Part shown: positions 1-7,143 of the stretch, one piece after another
Layout: each line of letters starts with the position of its first letter
Position numbering within the stretch: position 1 is the first letter of the stretch
Origin: CAZUZD01 sp964624465
GTDB taxonomy: Bacteria > Planctomycetota > Planctomycetia > Isosphaerales > Isosphaeraceae
DNA: 15,335 nucleotides
Direction: 5' to 3'
Assembly: GCA_964624465.1 (NCBI GenBank)
Contig: CAZUZD010000134.1
Location: 1 to 15,335 of the forward strand
Notes under the pieces: generated by a model
The model's input: only the letters and a program-made list of their open reading frames with translations
What the model was told of the DNA's origin: nothing
The model's database searches: none
Position numbers and translations under genes: made by a program

Positions 1-540
1 CTGGACGGCCGCGGCGAACTCCACGACGACGGCCGGGTCGATCGGCGTGCCTTCGACCAGGTCCCGGACCACGAGTCCGTTCTTCGAGTTGACGGCGCCG
101 GGCGGGCGGGACAGCACCTTCAGACCGGAGGCGGCCGGGTCGGAGGGCACCGAGCCCTGGACGACCTTGGCGAACTCGTCCCAGCGACGCTGGTCGCCGT
201 CGGTGGCGAGCTCGATCGGCTCGCGGAAGATCACCAGCGCGTGCAGGCCGCGGCCGGTGGCGCGGACCGTGCAGTGGCGCAGAACGGGGTGCCGGTCGAG
301 CAGCCGCCGGAGCCCCTCGAGGAAGACCTCGGCGTCCTCGGCCGGCGCGGCATACGGGTTGCCGGGCTCGAGCAGGTCGGGGTCGAGGTCGACCACGAAC
401 CCGTGCACGGTCGCGATCCGCTCCAGCGGCACCTGGATCTGGTGCGCCGGGCCGGTCGCGCGGTCGTTGTAGAGGGCCTCTCGCACGTCGTGCTGGCCAG
501 GTCGGTCGGGCTTGTGCCCGGGGTCGGGTTCTGACACCAT
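1..540 (-). CDS. Primase-polymerase (AEP)-like protein, C-terminus beyond window
   Basis: The minus strand is open from an ATG at 540 to the left edge (180 residues seen) with strongly G/C-ending codons, which marks it as the coding frame. The first 20 residues or so are polar. Residues 30-60 read as a beta-rich start (HQIQVPLERIATVHGFVVDLDPDL). A stretch with CTVRATGRGLHALVIF near residue 97 is followed, near residue 142, by LKVLSRPPGAVNSKNG. Together, a T-G-R-G-L-H strand and an R-P-x-G-x-x-N-x-K strand resemble the core of plasmid and phage archaeo-eukaryotic primase-polymerases, so a replication primase of a mobile element is the best guess. The assignment is by motif memory only. The Shine-Dalgarno before ATG 540 is weak (GAGAGA). 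An open overlapping frame starts at ATG 697 with a better AGGAG, so the true N-terminus is uncertain. It is the last visible gene of the leftward operon. Confidence 0.5.
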   Translation of the reverse strand, partial: MVSEPDPGHKPDRPGQHDVREALYNDRATGPAHQIQVPLERIATVHGFVVDLDPDLLEPGNPYAAPAEDAEVFLEGLRRLLDRHPVLRHCTVRATGRGLHALVIFREPIELATDGDQRRWDEFAKVVQGSVPSDPAASGLKVLSRPPGAVNSKNGLVVRDLVEGTPIDPAVVVEFAAAVQ

Positions 541-923
541 CAGGTCTGATCTCTCTCGAGGGGTCACCGACGGGGCGTCCGGTTTCTGAGGCCGAGGACG
601 CCCCGTCGTCAGTTCGGGATCGGGCGGTGTTGGCCCGGGACAGGGTCGGGTCGGAGAAGACGTGGCCGGGTGGGCCTCGGGTGCGAGTCTCGGTCATGGT
701 GCGTGTCTCCTGCGGTTGGGCGGACTCCGGGGTAACCGCACGCCTCGGCCGGCCGGTTTGAGATCCGGCCTGGTCCAGGACGTGGGTGAGGGCGTTCGCC
801 GCCCGCACCTGGCTTCCTCGACGTGGACCGCGACCGGCGACGGCAGCCGTCAGCCGCGGGGCACGGCCGGGGGCCGGAATGAGCCGGCCGCCCGGCCTGG
901 TGGGCAATCTCATCCGTGGGGCT
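541..923 (-). other. Gap between basic unknown gene and primase-like gene, with overlapping open frames
   Basis: This interval has no securely identified gene. On the minus strand an ATG at 913, close behind the stop at 924, opens a frame (MRLPTRPGGRLIPAPG...). That frame continues through a second ATG at 697, which has an AGGAG nine bases upstream (MTETRTRGPPGHVFSD...), and then runs out of frame across the primase-like gene to the window edge. The middle part (VRAANALTHVLDQAG) looks coding-like, but the product is rich in R, P and G and matches nothing I recognise. Either a small gene lies here, or the N-terminus of the downstream protein is in this frame and a frameshift separates the two parts. 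Confidence 0.35.
568..608. repeat. Perfect 13-bp inverted repeat (hairpin) upstream of primase-like gene
   Basis: The arms CGACGGGGCGTCC (568-580) and GGACGCCCCGTCG (596-608) are exact reverse complements around a 15-base loop. The hairpin lies 28 bases upstream of the ATG at 540, in the leader of the primase-like gene on the minus strand. No T tract follows on either side, so a simple intrinsic terminator is unlikely. It could be an attenuator, an RNA-stability element or a protein-binding palindrome. Confidence 0.75.
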
Positions 924-1409
924 TCACTTCGCCCTCCCCGGCTCGTCGCCCCACGGCAACCCCCGCTTCGTCAAGGCCTGGCGGGACCGGGACCGGGCGT
1001 GGCGCACCTCTTCGAGGCGGCTCAAGAGCCACTTCGCCGCGCGAGTCCTGGCGGTCTCGGCACGCTGGTACCGCTGCCGGATCGCGTTCCGGATCGGGAG
1101 GCGGTTGAGCTCCTCCGGGATGAACTTCCGATACTTCGTCGCGCGGACCTCGCGGCCACGCCGGCTCCAGCAGACCGAGCGGTACCCCGCCCGGTTCGCG
1201 GTGCAGTCGCGCCGGCCCGCCACGACGGTGGTGCGGACCTCGGCCAGGGCCTGCTCGGCCGCCTGCAGATCCTCGACCGGCTCCTGCCACTCCCGGCGCA
1301 GGACTTCGAGCTCGGCGTCCGACGGCGGGTTGCCCGCGTCGGACTTCGGCTGCTTCGCTCCGAGGCCGGGCCGACCGGGTCGGCGCCAGAGATTGCTGCT
1401 CTCGGACAT
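924..1409 (-). CDS. Basic hypothetical protein of a mobile-element operon
   Basis: I do not recognise this 161-residue protein. The start at 1409 is chosen because AAAGGA lies six bases upstream of the ATG (MSESSNLWRR). A longer in-frame ORF exists, but its extra residues lie across a hairpin. The N-terminus has a basic, G/P-rich patch (RRPGRPGLGAKQPK). Residues 31-62 are a probable amphipathic or coiled-coil helix (DAELEVLRREWQEPVEDLQAAEQALAEVR). The C-terminal half is strongly basic (RNAIRQRYQRAETARTRAAKWLLSRLEEVRHARSRSRQ), suggesting nucleic-acid binding. It lies between a DUF1580 gene and a primase-like gene on the same strand, which fits an accessory protein of an integrative element. 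No catalytic motif is visible. Confidence 0.65.
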   Translation of the reverse strand: MSESSNLWRRPGRPGLGAKQPKSDAGNPPSDAELEVLRREWQEPVEDLQAAEQALAEVRTTVVAGRRDCTANRAGYRSVCWSRRGREVRATKYRKFIPEELNRLPIRNAIRQRYQRAETARTRAAKWLLSRLEEVRHARSRSRQALTKRGLPWGDEPGRAK

Positions 1410-1447
1410 GGATTCCTTTCGATGCGTAGAGGCAGGTGGGTTGGCCG

Positions 1448-1477
1448 GGGCTCCCGAGATCCAGGACCCGGGAGCCC
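1448..1477. repeat. Perfect 9-bp inverted repeat (hairpin) upstream of basic unknown gene
   Basis: GGGCTCCCG (1448-1456) and CGGGAGCCC (1469-1477) pair perfectly around a 12-base loop. The hairpin lies about 40 bases upstream of the start at 1409 in the minus-strand transcript. There is no adjoining T tract. It is the second of two hairpins in the gap between the DUF1580 gene and the next gene. Confidence 0.7.
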
Positions 1478-1513
1478 ACCAGGTATTCACCCGACCGGCG
1501 GTCGATCAGGTGA

Positions 1514-1543
1514 GGCTGCTCGGGGTGGCATCCCCGAGCAGCC
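1514..1543. repeat. Perfect 12-bp inverted repeat (hairpin) downstream of DUF1580 gene
   Basis: GGCTGCTCGGGG (1514-1525) and CCCCGAGCAGCC (1532-1543) are exact reverse complements separated by a six-base loop. The result is a very stable hairpin about 50 bases after the DUF1580 stop codon. It has the shape of a terminator stem but no T tract follows on either strand. Partial termination, mRNA 3'-end protection or an operator are all possible. Confidence 0.75.
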
Positions 1544-1594
1544 AGGTCGTGTCACTGGCGGAAGCTCGTTCCTCGACGGCCTCCGGCTCGAGGC

Positions 1595-1885
1595 TCACAG
1601 GCCGAGCGCGGCACAGGCCTGGGCGGCTCGCTCCGCGCGGTGGTTGTTCCGGGACGGGTCCACCGGGGAACCGTCATTGAGCTCGGCGAGGAAGCGCCCG
1701 AAGGCCGCCGGCGTGGTGCACCAGGTGCGCCCCACGCGGAAGACCTCCAGGCGCACCGTGCGGCCACCGAGCCGGATCCCGTGCCGGCCCCACGCCCGCA
1801 GCGTCTTCGGGTGGATCGGCCGGCCGCCCCGCAGGCGGGGCAAGGTCGCGGCGAACTCGGCCAGCGGTACGGCGTTCTCGATCAT
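1595..1885 (-). CDS. DUF1580 domain-containing protein
   Basis: This 96-residue protein starts at the ATG at 1885, preceded on the minus strand by a purine-rich GGAGGAGAAG. It opens with a helix (MIENAVPLAEFAATLPRLRGGRPIHPKTLRAWGRHG, residues 1-36) resembling a small MerR-like or excisionase-like DNA-reading helix-turn-helix. A beta part follows (VRLEVFRVGRTWCTTPAAFGRFLAEL, residues 44-69). The pattern 'RRGGRPxHxxTLxRW...VRLExxxVGxTxCTxxAAxxRFxxxL' matches the DUF1580 family as I know it, a family largely of planctomycetes and usually found beside integrases, primases or other mobile genes. The extra C-terminal tail (residues 71-96) is polar. Family length is about 70-100 residues, so this copy is complete. 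It is the first gene of the leftward operon and may be its regulator or a recombination directionality factor; that role is inference. Confidence 0.75.
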   Translation of the reverse strand: MIENAVPLAEFAATLPRLRGGRPIHPKTLRAWGRHGIRLGGRTVRLEVFRVGRTWCTTPAAFGRFLAELNDGSPVDPSRNNHRAERAAQACAALGL

Positions 1886-1997
1886 CTGGCGACTCTTCTC
1901 CTCCGCGGCCCACGGTCGATGTTGCCCGCGATCAGCGAGCCCGTGAGACAGGATCGGCAGGCACGGCATCAACGTCAATTCACTTGACCGTTACACT

Positions 1998-2033
1998 GTG
2001 CACCTGGCCGTGCACCTGAGCGTGCACTTGACG
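1998..2033. repeat. Three tandem 12-bp GTGCAC repeats (iteron-like)
   Basis: Three direct copies with an exact 12-base period are GTGCACCTGGCC (1998-2009), GTGCACCTGAGC (2010-2021) and GTGCACTTGACG (2022-2033). An inverted copy, CCAGGTGCAC, lies at 2069-2078, and a partial copy, CACTTGAC, at 1981-1988. The array lies about 110 bases upstream of the DUF1580 start, in the likely control region of the leftward operon. Close to one helical turn per repeat is typical of operator or replication iteron arrays, which is inference here. Confidence 0.7.
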
Positions 2034-2582
2034 GATCCGCCGCATTGCCCGGCATTTGCGGGCACCCGCCAGGTGCACGGAAGGCCTCTCGGGGCGCGGA
2101 AAAATCGGCCGGGTCGCCGATCCGTCGGGCGAAATCCGCTCGCGGCGGCGCCGGAAGCCTGGACGGTGACCCGTCGGCGTGGCCGAGACGGGCCACGCGG
2201 GCCCGTCGGGACGGCAGGGTCGTACCGCACGGGGGCGTTGAGGTCGCCGGCGACGGACGCGTCGGGGCCGACGCGACCACCGTTCCCGGCCAGCGCATCG
2301 GGCCCCGGCCCGGGCAGGGCAACGCCGTCCGGGGTGCTCGCCGACGCCGACGCCCTCCGGGCGTGATTCGGGCATCCTCCGGCCCTAACGTCGGCGGAGG
2401 GTCAAGCGGGTAGGCGTCGACAATCGGTGCCCGGGGGCGGCCTCGCCGATCGCGCACGGGGGGCTCATTCTCGTGCCCAATCCGGCCGCAAGGACCCGGC
2501 GATCCGGTCCGGCGGACCGGGTTAACCGCGAGCCTGCGACCGCGGGAGCCGCTCGAATGCCTCCACGGAGCTCGAGCCGGGG

Positions 2583-2613
2583 CGGGCCTGGGCAACGGGG
2601 CATCCCAGGCCCG
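2583..2613. repeat. Perfect 10-bp inverted repeat in gene-free stretch
   Basis: CGGGCCTGGG (2583-2592) and CCCAGGCCCG (2604-2613) pair perfectly around an 11-base loop. No T tract follows. In DNA this rich in G and C some hairpins arise by chance, so function is unproven. Confidence 0.45.
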
Positions 2614-3472
2614 GCCTCATGGGAGAACGTCCAACCCTCACGCGGGAGACGTGGCGGAGTTCCCAGCAGGCCGCGCCGTCGGCGGCCGGCGAGGCGGACG
2701 CCTCGGGTCGACCGGTTCGCCGGGATTCACGAATCCCCGGCGGCGCCGCCCGGGGTGACCGGCGGCGACGCGGGCCTGACGCTCGGGGCCCGGGTGAGGG
2801 GGAGGCGGGATCGCGGGATCGCCCGCTGCGGGGCCTCCATCCCTGCCGCTCGATGCCCGTGACGAACACGCCCGCCACGTCGGCGGGGCCCGCCCCGAGC
2901 GGCCCTGGCGGCCATCGGGGTCGACCCGACAGGCCCGCGGACAATGCTCGACATCGGCGTGTCGCCCTCCGAGGCTGTGGTCGACCGGCGAATCTCCCCG
3001 GCGTCGCCGCATGGCCGCGGCCAGCACCGCGTGGGCCTGGATGTCAGCGAGGCTCGCGGAGGCCCGATGCCGGCTGCGGCGACGCGGCCGACGGGCGGCC
3101 CGTGGGCGCGCCGTCGGCCCCGCCTCTCGACGACCCCGAGACCGTTCACGCCCCGGGCGGACGCGCATGCGGCAGTCGTAGCCGGCCCGCGAGCGGTCCC
3201 CGGCGCCGCGACAGCCCGGTGGCCGGGCGCCGGCCGGAGACGACGGTCCCGACACTTTGCCCGCGCGTCAGGCCGGCGGAGTGACAGGCGGCGAGCGTGC
3301 CGGGGCGTGGGCACCGATCGGCCGATGGTCCGCGGCGCCGGCCGGCCGGCGCCCAGTCGCCGGGGCGCGGCGGGCATCGGGAGGCCGGCCGCCAGTCTCG
3401 GACGATGCGGCCGGGGTGAGCCGCCGCGCTGGGGACCGGGTCGTTCCAGGCTCGAGGACGCAGCACCCGGGT

Positions 3473-4189
3473 TCACGCCGATGGCGAGCGCCGGACCTCC
3501 CCGAGCCGCTTGACGACCGCCTCGCCCACCGCCGCCGCGCTGGCCGGGTTCTGCCCCGTGATGAGGTTCCCGTCCTCGACGACGTAGGCGCTGAACGCCA
3601 TCCAGGCCTTGCTGTACACCGCGCCCCGCTTCTCGAGTTCCTCCTGCAGGTTGTACGGCACCGCGTCCGCGCGGTCGACCTTGCCCTCTTCGGCCCAGGA
3701 GAACCCGGTCACCCGCTTCCCGGCGATCAGGTGTTCGCCGCCGGAGAGCTCGACCTCGAGCAACCCGGCGGGCCCGTGGCAGACGGCCGAGACGATCTTG
3801 CCCGCCTCCCAGAAGGCGGCCGTCAGCCCGGCCAGGCCCGGGTCCCGGAAGTCGAAGCAGACCCCGTGGCCTCCGGTCAGGTAGATCGCGTCATAAGCCG
3901 CCGCGTCAGCCATCGCGACCGGCATCGTGTCCTCGAGGCGGTCCATGAAGGCCCGGTCCCTGTACCGCACCCCGGTGCCGCCCTGCTTCAGCACGGAGTG
4001 GTCCAGGCTCTCGGGGTCGATGGGGACGTGGCCGCCCGCCGGGCTGGCGATGTCCAGCCGGAACCCGGCCTCCTCGCAGACGTCCCAGAAATGGGTGAGC
4101 TCGCCGAGCCAGAGCCCGGTCCGGTAGCCGACCGTCTCGTACTCGCCGACGTTGGTCACGATGACCAGGATGCGGTTCGTCTCGGGCAT
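3473..4189 (-). CDS. DJ-1/PfpI family (Hsp31-like) type 1 glutamine amidotransferase domain protein
   Basis: The 238-residue protein starts at the ATG at 4189 (MPETNRILVIVTNVGEY), chosen because GAGGTGG sits just upstream; an in-frame ATG four codons earlier lacks this. The whole length is one DJ-1/PfpI domain. Its features are Glu30 in the conserved early helix, the strand FRLDIASPAGGHVPIDPES (43-61), YDAIYLTGGHGVCFDF (99-114) and the nucleophile elbow VSAVCHGPAGLL (133-144) with Cys137 followed by His138. These are the marks of the Hsp31-like branch, whose members act as glyoxalases, protein or nucleotide deglycases or holding chaperones in the cytoplasm. Which activity applies cannot be read from sequence. 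Length is normal for the branch. It is divergent from the DUF4385 gene across a 96-base gap, so the two may share a control region. Confidence 0.9.
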   Translation of the reverse strand: MPETNRILVIVTNVGEYETVGYRTGLWLGELTHFWDVCEEAGFRLDIASPAGGHVPIDPESLDHSVLKQGGTGVRYRDRAFMDRLEDTMPVAMADAAAYDAIYLTGGHGVCFDFRDPGLAGLTAAFWEAGKIVSAVCHGPAGLLEVELSGGEHLIAGKRVTGFSWAEEGKVDRADAVPYNLQEELEKRGAVYSKAWMAFSAYVVEDGNLITGQNPASAAAVGEAVVKRLGEVRRSPSA

Positions 4190-4285
4190 GGTCCACCTCA
4201 TGATCAAGCGTCGCAAACCCGGTATACGCAGCAAGTCCCGCGCCGTGGCCCACGCCTTGCATCCGGTCATCCGGGAGGTCAGCGG

Positions 4286-4765
4286 ATGGACGAGCCCATC
4301 GACCGGAATTTCGACGAGCGGCAATACGCGTGGAAGCCCGGCGTCGACTACAGGGAGCACCCCGAGCTCTACCGCGCCGGCAAGGGGGAACAGGGCGTCC
4401 TGATCTGCGAGCCCTACAAGGGCGAACTGGTGCCCCTCTGGCGGTTCAGGACGCCAGAGATCGCCGAGGAGAGCAGCCGGGCCCTCTACCGGAAGTTCCT
4501 CGCCTACCTCCGGCACGGCGACTTCGTCGGGGCGGACCTGGCCCGCAAGTTCCTCCAGATTGGCTTCACGCGAGCGAGGCGCTACGCCAACCACAAGGGC
4601 GGGCGGAAGTACAATCAGGAGACCGGTGCGGAGCGACCACGGGTCGAGGACGCCGAGAAGGCGGCAGCCGCCGCCGTGTTCTACGAACGGTACGTCGCCG
4701 CCCGTCAGCACCCCGGATACCTGCGGCTCAAGCGAGACCATCTCGAACGGTTCGAGGTGAAGTGA
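4286..4765 (+). CDS. DUF4385 domain-containing protein
   Basis: The 159-residue protein begins at the ATG at 4286, eight bases after GGGAGG. It carries the family's run of conserved blocks: YAWKPGVDYREHPELYRAGKGEQGVL (residues 14-39), CEPYKGELVPLWRF (41-54), TPEIAEES (56-63), and FVGADLARKFLQIGFTRARRYANHKGGRKY (80-109). This matches DUF4385 as I know it, a family of cytoplasmic proteins of unknown function of this length. The arginine/lysine-rich RARRYANHKGGRKY segment suggests binding of an anionic ligand, which is inference. The C-terminal 40 residues are helical and charged. It is transcribed away from the DJ-1/PfpI gene and stands alone, with about 245 bases before the next gene. Confidence 0.85.
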   Translation: MDEPIDRNFDERQYAWKPGVDYREHPELYRAGKGEQGVLICEPYKGELVPLWRFRTPEIAEESSRALYRKFLAYLRHGDFVGADLARKFLQIGFTRARRYANHKGGRKYNQETGAERPRVEDAEKAAAAAVFYERYVAARQHPGYLRLKRDHLERFEVK

Positions 4766-5011
4766 TCCCCCTGGCAGTGCACCCGTGCGAGGCCGCCCCG
4801 CAAAAGCAGGCCGCATTCGCTCCCCCGGTCGAGGCCGTGGAGGACCCCGAACCCGTACTCTCATGACCCCTGGTCCAGAATTCGGGGGCAGGTCCGTCTG
4901 CCGAGGCATTCCTTGCAAAATGATGGGAACGTTTCGATGGGATGTTGTCTGGGGCCCGACAGCGGGGAAGATCGTAGCGACCCAACGAGCGAACCAGGGG
5001 AGGGATGAGCG

Positions 5012-5743
5012 ATGCCCGACAAGAAGGTGGCGCTGGTGACCGGGGCGAACAAGGGGATCGGATTCGAGATCGCCCGGCAACTCGGTCGGCACGGCTTCAG
5101 CGTCGTGCTGGCCGGCCGTGACGAGACGAAGGTCCGGGAGGCCGCAGCCAGGCTCAAGGGCGAGGGGCTGGATGCTCAGCACGTCGTCCTGGACGTGGCC
5201 GACCCCGAGAGTGCGGAGGCCGCAGCCCGCTGGGTGGGGAAGACGTACGGGAAGCTGGACGTGCTGGTGAACAACGCCGGGATCAACGCCGAGTTCGGCA
5301 CGCCGCCCAGGCCGTCGCAAGTCCCGATCGAGACGCTGCGGGCGACCTTCGACACCAACGTCTTCGGGGCGTTCGCCGTGACGCAGCACCTGCTGCCGCT
5401 GCTGCGAAAGTCGCCGTCCGCACGAATCATCAACCAGTCCTCGACCCTGGGCTCGCTCGGCGTACTCAGCGATGCAGAGTCGCCGTACTACGGGATGAAC
5501 ATGCTCGCCTACAACTCCTCCAAGACGGCCCTCAACGCCATGAGCCTGGCGCTCGCCAAGGATCTCGCCGACGAGGGCATTTCGGTCAACTCGGTCTGCC
5601 CCGGCTGGGTCAAGACCGACATGGGGAGTGACGCCGCACCCCGCACCGTCGACCAGGGAGCGGCCATCGCCGTGAAGCTTGCGACGATGGACGCCCCACC
5701 CACGGGCAAGTACCTCGATGATGCGGGCGAGATCCCCTGGTGA
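5012..5743 (+). CDS. SDR family NAD(P)-dependent oxidoreductase, carbonyl-reductase-like
   Basis: This is a complete 243-residue classical short-chain dehydrogenase. It has the Rossmann cofactor motif TGANKGIG (10-17), Asp61 contacting the adenine, NNAG (87-90), Asn116, the catalytic Ser143/Ser144, then Tyr167 and Lys171 (YNSSK), and PGWVKTDM (197-204). The GANKGIG form and the ending GKYLDDAGEIPW resemble carbonyl reductases of the CBR1/salutaridine-reductase-like branch. An arginine at position 36 (AGRD) suggests NADPH preference. It would reduce a carbonyl substrate in the cytoplasm; the substrate is unknown. The ATG at 5012 follows a strong GGGGAGGG by eight bases. It is the first gene of the rightward cluster continuing with the cupin, membrane protein and GNAT genes. 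About 245 bases upstream are free of genes and probably hold the promoter. Confidence 0.92.
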   Translation: MPDKKVALVTGANKGIGFEIARQLGRHGFSVVLAGRDETKVREAAARLKGEGLDAQHVVLDVADPESAEAAARWVGKTYGKLDVLVNNAGINAEFGTPPRPSQVPIETLRATFDTNVFGAFAVTQHLLPLLRKSPSARIINQSSTLGSLGVLSDAESPYYGMNMLAYNSSKTALNAMSLALAKDLADEGISVNSVCPGWVKTDMGSDAAPRTVDQGAAIAVKLATMDAPPTGKYLDDAGEIPW

Positions 5744-5827
5744 CGACGGGCGAACCGCCATCGCCGGAGAATGATCCGCTCAGGATACGAACGAGAGTTT
5801 CGCCGATTGTGTACCAGGGAGGTCGGA

Positions 5828-6364
5828 GTGCCGCACGACGCCAGTGAAAGCCTCGAACGATGGGCCCGTGCTGCCGAACCGAGGCCCACCGAGCCGTTCG
5901 AACCCAGGGTCGTGGCCGAGGGCGAGGGGACCAAGGTCTGGGCGATGGGCGTCCAGGTCACGGTCAAGGTGCGTGCCGAGGAGACCGGTGGGGCGTATTC
6001 CGTCTTCGAGGACGTGATTTCGCCCGGTGGCGGCCCGCCACCGCATACGCACTCTCGTGAGAACGAGACGATCTATGTCATCGAGGGCGAGTTGACGGCG
6101 CATCTGGGTGACAAGAGCTACATCGTCAAGCCGGGAACGTGGGTCCACATGCCTGTCGGTGTGGAGCACTGGTTCAGGAACACCGGCGACCGGCCGACCA
6201 AGTTGATCCTGACTTATTCACCGGGCGGCTTCGAGATGTGGTTCCTGGAGGTTGGGACGCCGGTGCAGGACGGGGATGTCGGGCCTCCCGCCACGACCCC
6301 GCAGGACATCGAGAAGGCCGTGGCGGCAGCCGAACGCTACGGCGTGGTCTTCCACCGGAACTGA
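5828..6364 (+). CDS. Cupin domain-containing protein
   Basis: I start this 178-residue protein at the GTG at 5828 because GGGAGG lies five bases upstream; an ATG at 5771 in the same frame would add 19 residues but has GGAGA too close to work well. A single cupin barrel spans about residues 40-140. Motif 1 is GGGPPPHTHSRENETIYVIEGE (67-88), with metal-binding candidates His73, His75 and Glu80. Motif 2 is PGTWVHMPVGVEHWFRN (102-118), with His114. All four ligands of a mononuclear metal cupin are present, so an enzyme such as a dioxygenase or isomerase, or a ligand sensor, is possible; the substrate is not evident. The C-terminal tail (150-178) is helical. It follows the SDR gene after about 85 bases and precedes the DUF3267 gene by 21. 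Confidence 0.88.
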   Translation: MPHDASESLERWARAAEPRPTEPFEPRVVAEGEGTKVWAMGVQVTVKVRAEETGGAYSVFEDVISPGGGPPPHTHSRENETIYVIEGELTAHLGDKSYIVKPGTWVHMPVGVEHWFRNTGDRPTKLILTYSPGGFEMWFLEVGTPVQDGDVGPPATTPQDIEKAVAAAERYGVVFHRN

Positions 6365-6385
6365 GCCACGGAGCCTGCCCGCCGC

Positions 6386-7018
6386 ATGAGACCCACCCCC
6401 GAAGACCTCGACGACACCGGGCGGTTCACCCTCGTCGAAGAAATTCGCCATGAGAACCTCGTGCCCGCCGTGCAGGCTCATCTCAAACGGCCCAGCCCGG
6501 TGAGGGTGGCCTACCTGCTCGTCAACGCAGCCGCCTTCGCCGTGCTGGCATTCGTGTGGGTCAGATCGGGCGTCCCGTTCCTCGCTGGGCTCCCAAATCT
6601 CGCCCTGGGGATGTGCCTGGGATACCTCGTGCTCTTGCCCGTCCACGAGGCGGTCCATGCGCTGACCTACCGGGGGTTGGGGGCGAGGAGGACCAGGATC
6701 GTCTACACGCTGCGCAACCTCACGGCCTACTGCGTGGCGGATCGCTTCGTGGTCACCGGCCGGGAATTCGTCTGGGTCTGCCTGATGCCCTTCCTGGTCC
6801 TCAGCACGATCCTCGTGGGGAGCCTCCTGATCCTCGGCGGCTTCCGACCCCTCCTCTGGGGCATGCTGTTCCTGCATATCGGGGCGTGCAGCGGCGACTT
6901 TGCATTCGTCAACCTGGCCTGGTCCCACCGCAAGGACGGACTGCTGACGTACGATGACGTGGCCGGAAAGCGAACGATGTTCTACACGACCCGGCCGCAG
7001 GTCCCCGCTGGGTCATGA
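6386..7018 (+). CDS. DUF3267 membrane zincin-like metalloprotease
   Basis: The 210-residue protein begins 21 bases after the cupin stop. It has hydrophobic segments at about residues 42-60, 68-87, 129-150 and 154-170, so it is an integral membrane protein. The HExxH zinc motif HEAVH is at 87-91 at the end of the second segment (LVLLPVHEAVHALTYRGLGA), and a conserved SGDF (169-172) in the last segment could give the third metal ligand, Asp171. This arrangement matches DUF3267, a putative zincin peptidase family with the site at the membrane face. Substrate and biological role are unknown. The soluble N-terminus (1-40) is acidic then basic. Tight spacing suggests co-transcription with the cupin gene. 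Length is normal for the family. Confidence 0.82.
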   Translation: MRPTPEDLDDTGRFTLVEEIRHENLVPAVQAHLKRPSPVRVAYLLVNAAAFAVLAFVWVRSGVPFLAGLPNLALGMCLGYLVLLPVHEAVHALTYRGLGARRTRIVYTLRNLTAYCVADRFVVTGREFVWVCLMPFLVLSTILVGSLLILGGFRPLLWGMLFLHIGACSGDFAFVNLAWSHRKDGLLTYDDVAGKRTMFYTTRPQVPAGS

Positions 7019-7143
7019 CGAGTCGGCGGCGGACCTCACCCTGCCGGATCGTCCATCCGGGGCACGATTCTGCGAGACCATGAACCGGTCGAGCGAACGT
7101 GGTGTCTTCGGGACGATCGTCGGCCGCCCACGGAGTGAAACGC

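Larger units (their letters stand above)
1990..3472. other. GC-rich stretch with no convincing gene
   Basis: This stretch of about 1.48 kb holds several long open frames on both strands, but their translations are R/P/G/A-rich, lack any recognisable domain and overlap one another in opposite frames, as expected from random sequence at this GC content. No frame has a good ribosome binding site together with protein-like composition. The only structures I see are the repeats at 1998-2078 and a perfect hairpin at 2583-2613. It may be eroded DNA at the boundary of the mobile module, or a non-coding control region. Confidence 0.5.

Noticed and set aside
1998..2033. The 12-bp tandem repeats as a CRISPR array
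   Set aside because: Units are contiguous with no spacers, and no cas genes are present.
2619..3284. Long open frames in the gene-free stretch as genes
   Set aside because: R/P/G/A-rich translations, overlapping frames on both strands and no recognisable domain or ribosome site.
3257..4765. A 502-residue plus-strand frame ending in DUF4385
   Set aside because: The part before 4286 is antisense to the DJ-1/PfpI gene; the DUF4385 domain begins at ATG 4286 with a good ribosome site.
4880..4950. A promoter TTGCAA (4913-4918) upstream of the SDR gene
   Set aside because: No acceptable -10 hexamer lies at 16-18 bases, so the call would be guesswork.
3473..5761. A 762-residue minus-strand open frame as one giant protein
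   Set aside because: Only the last 238 residues (from 4189) look like a protein and match DJ-1/PfpI; the rest is antisense to the DUF4385 and SDR genes, which have their own start sites and full motifs.
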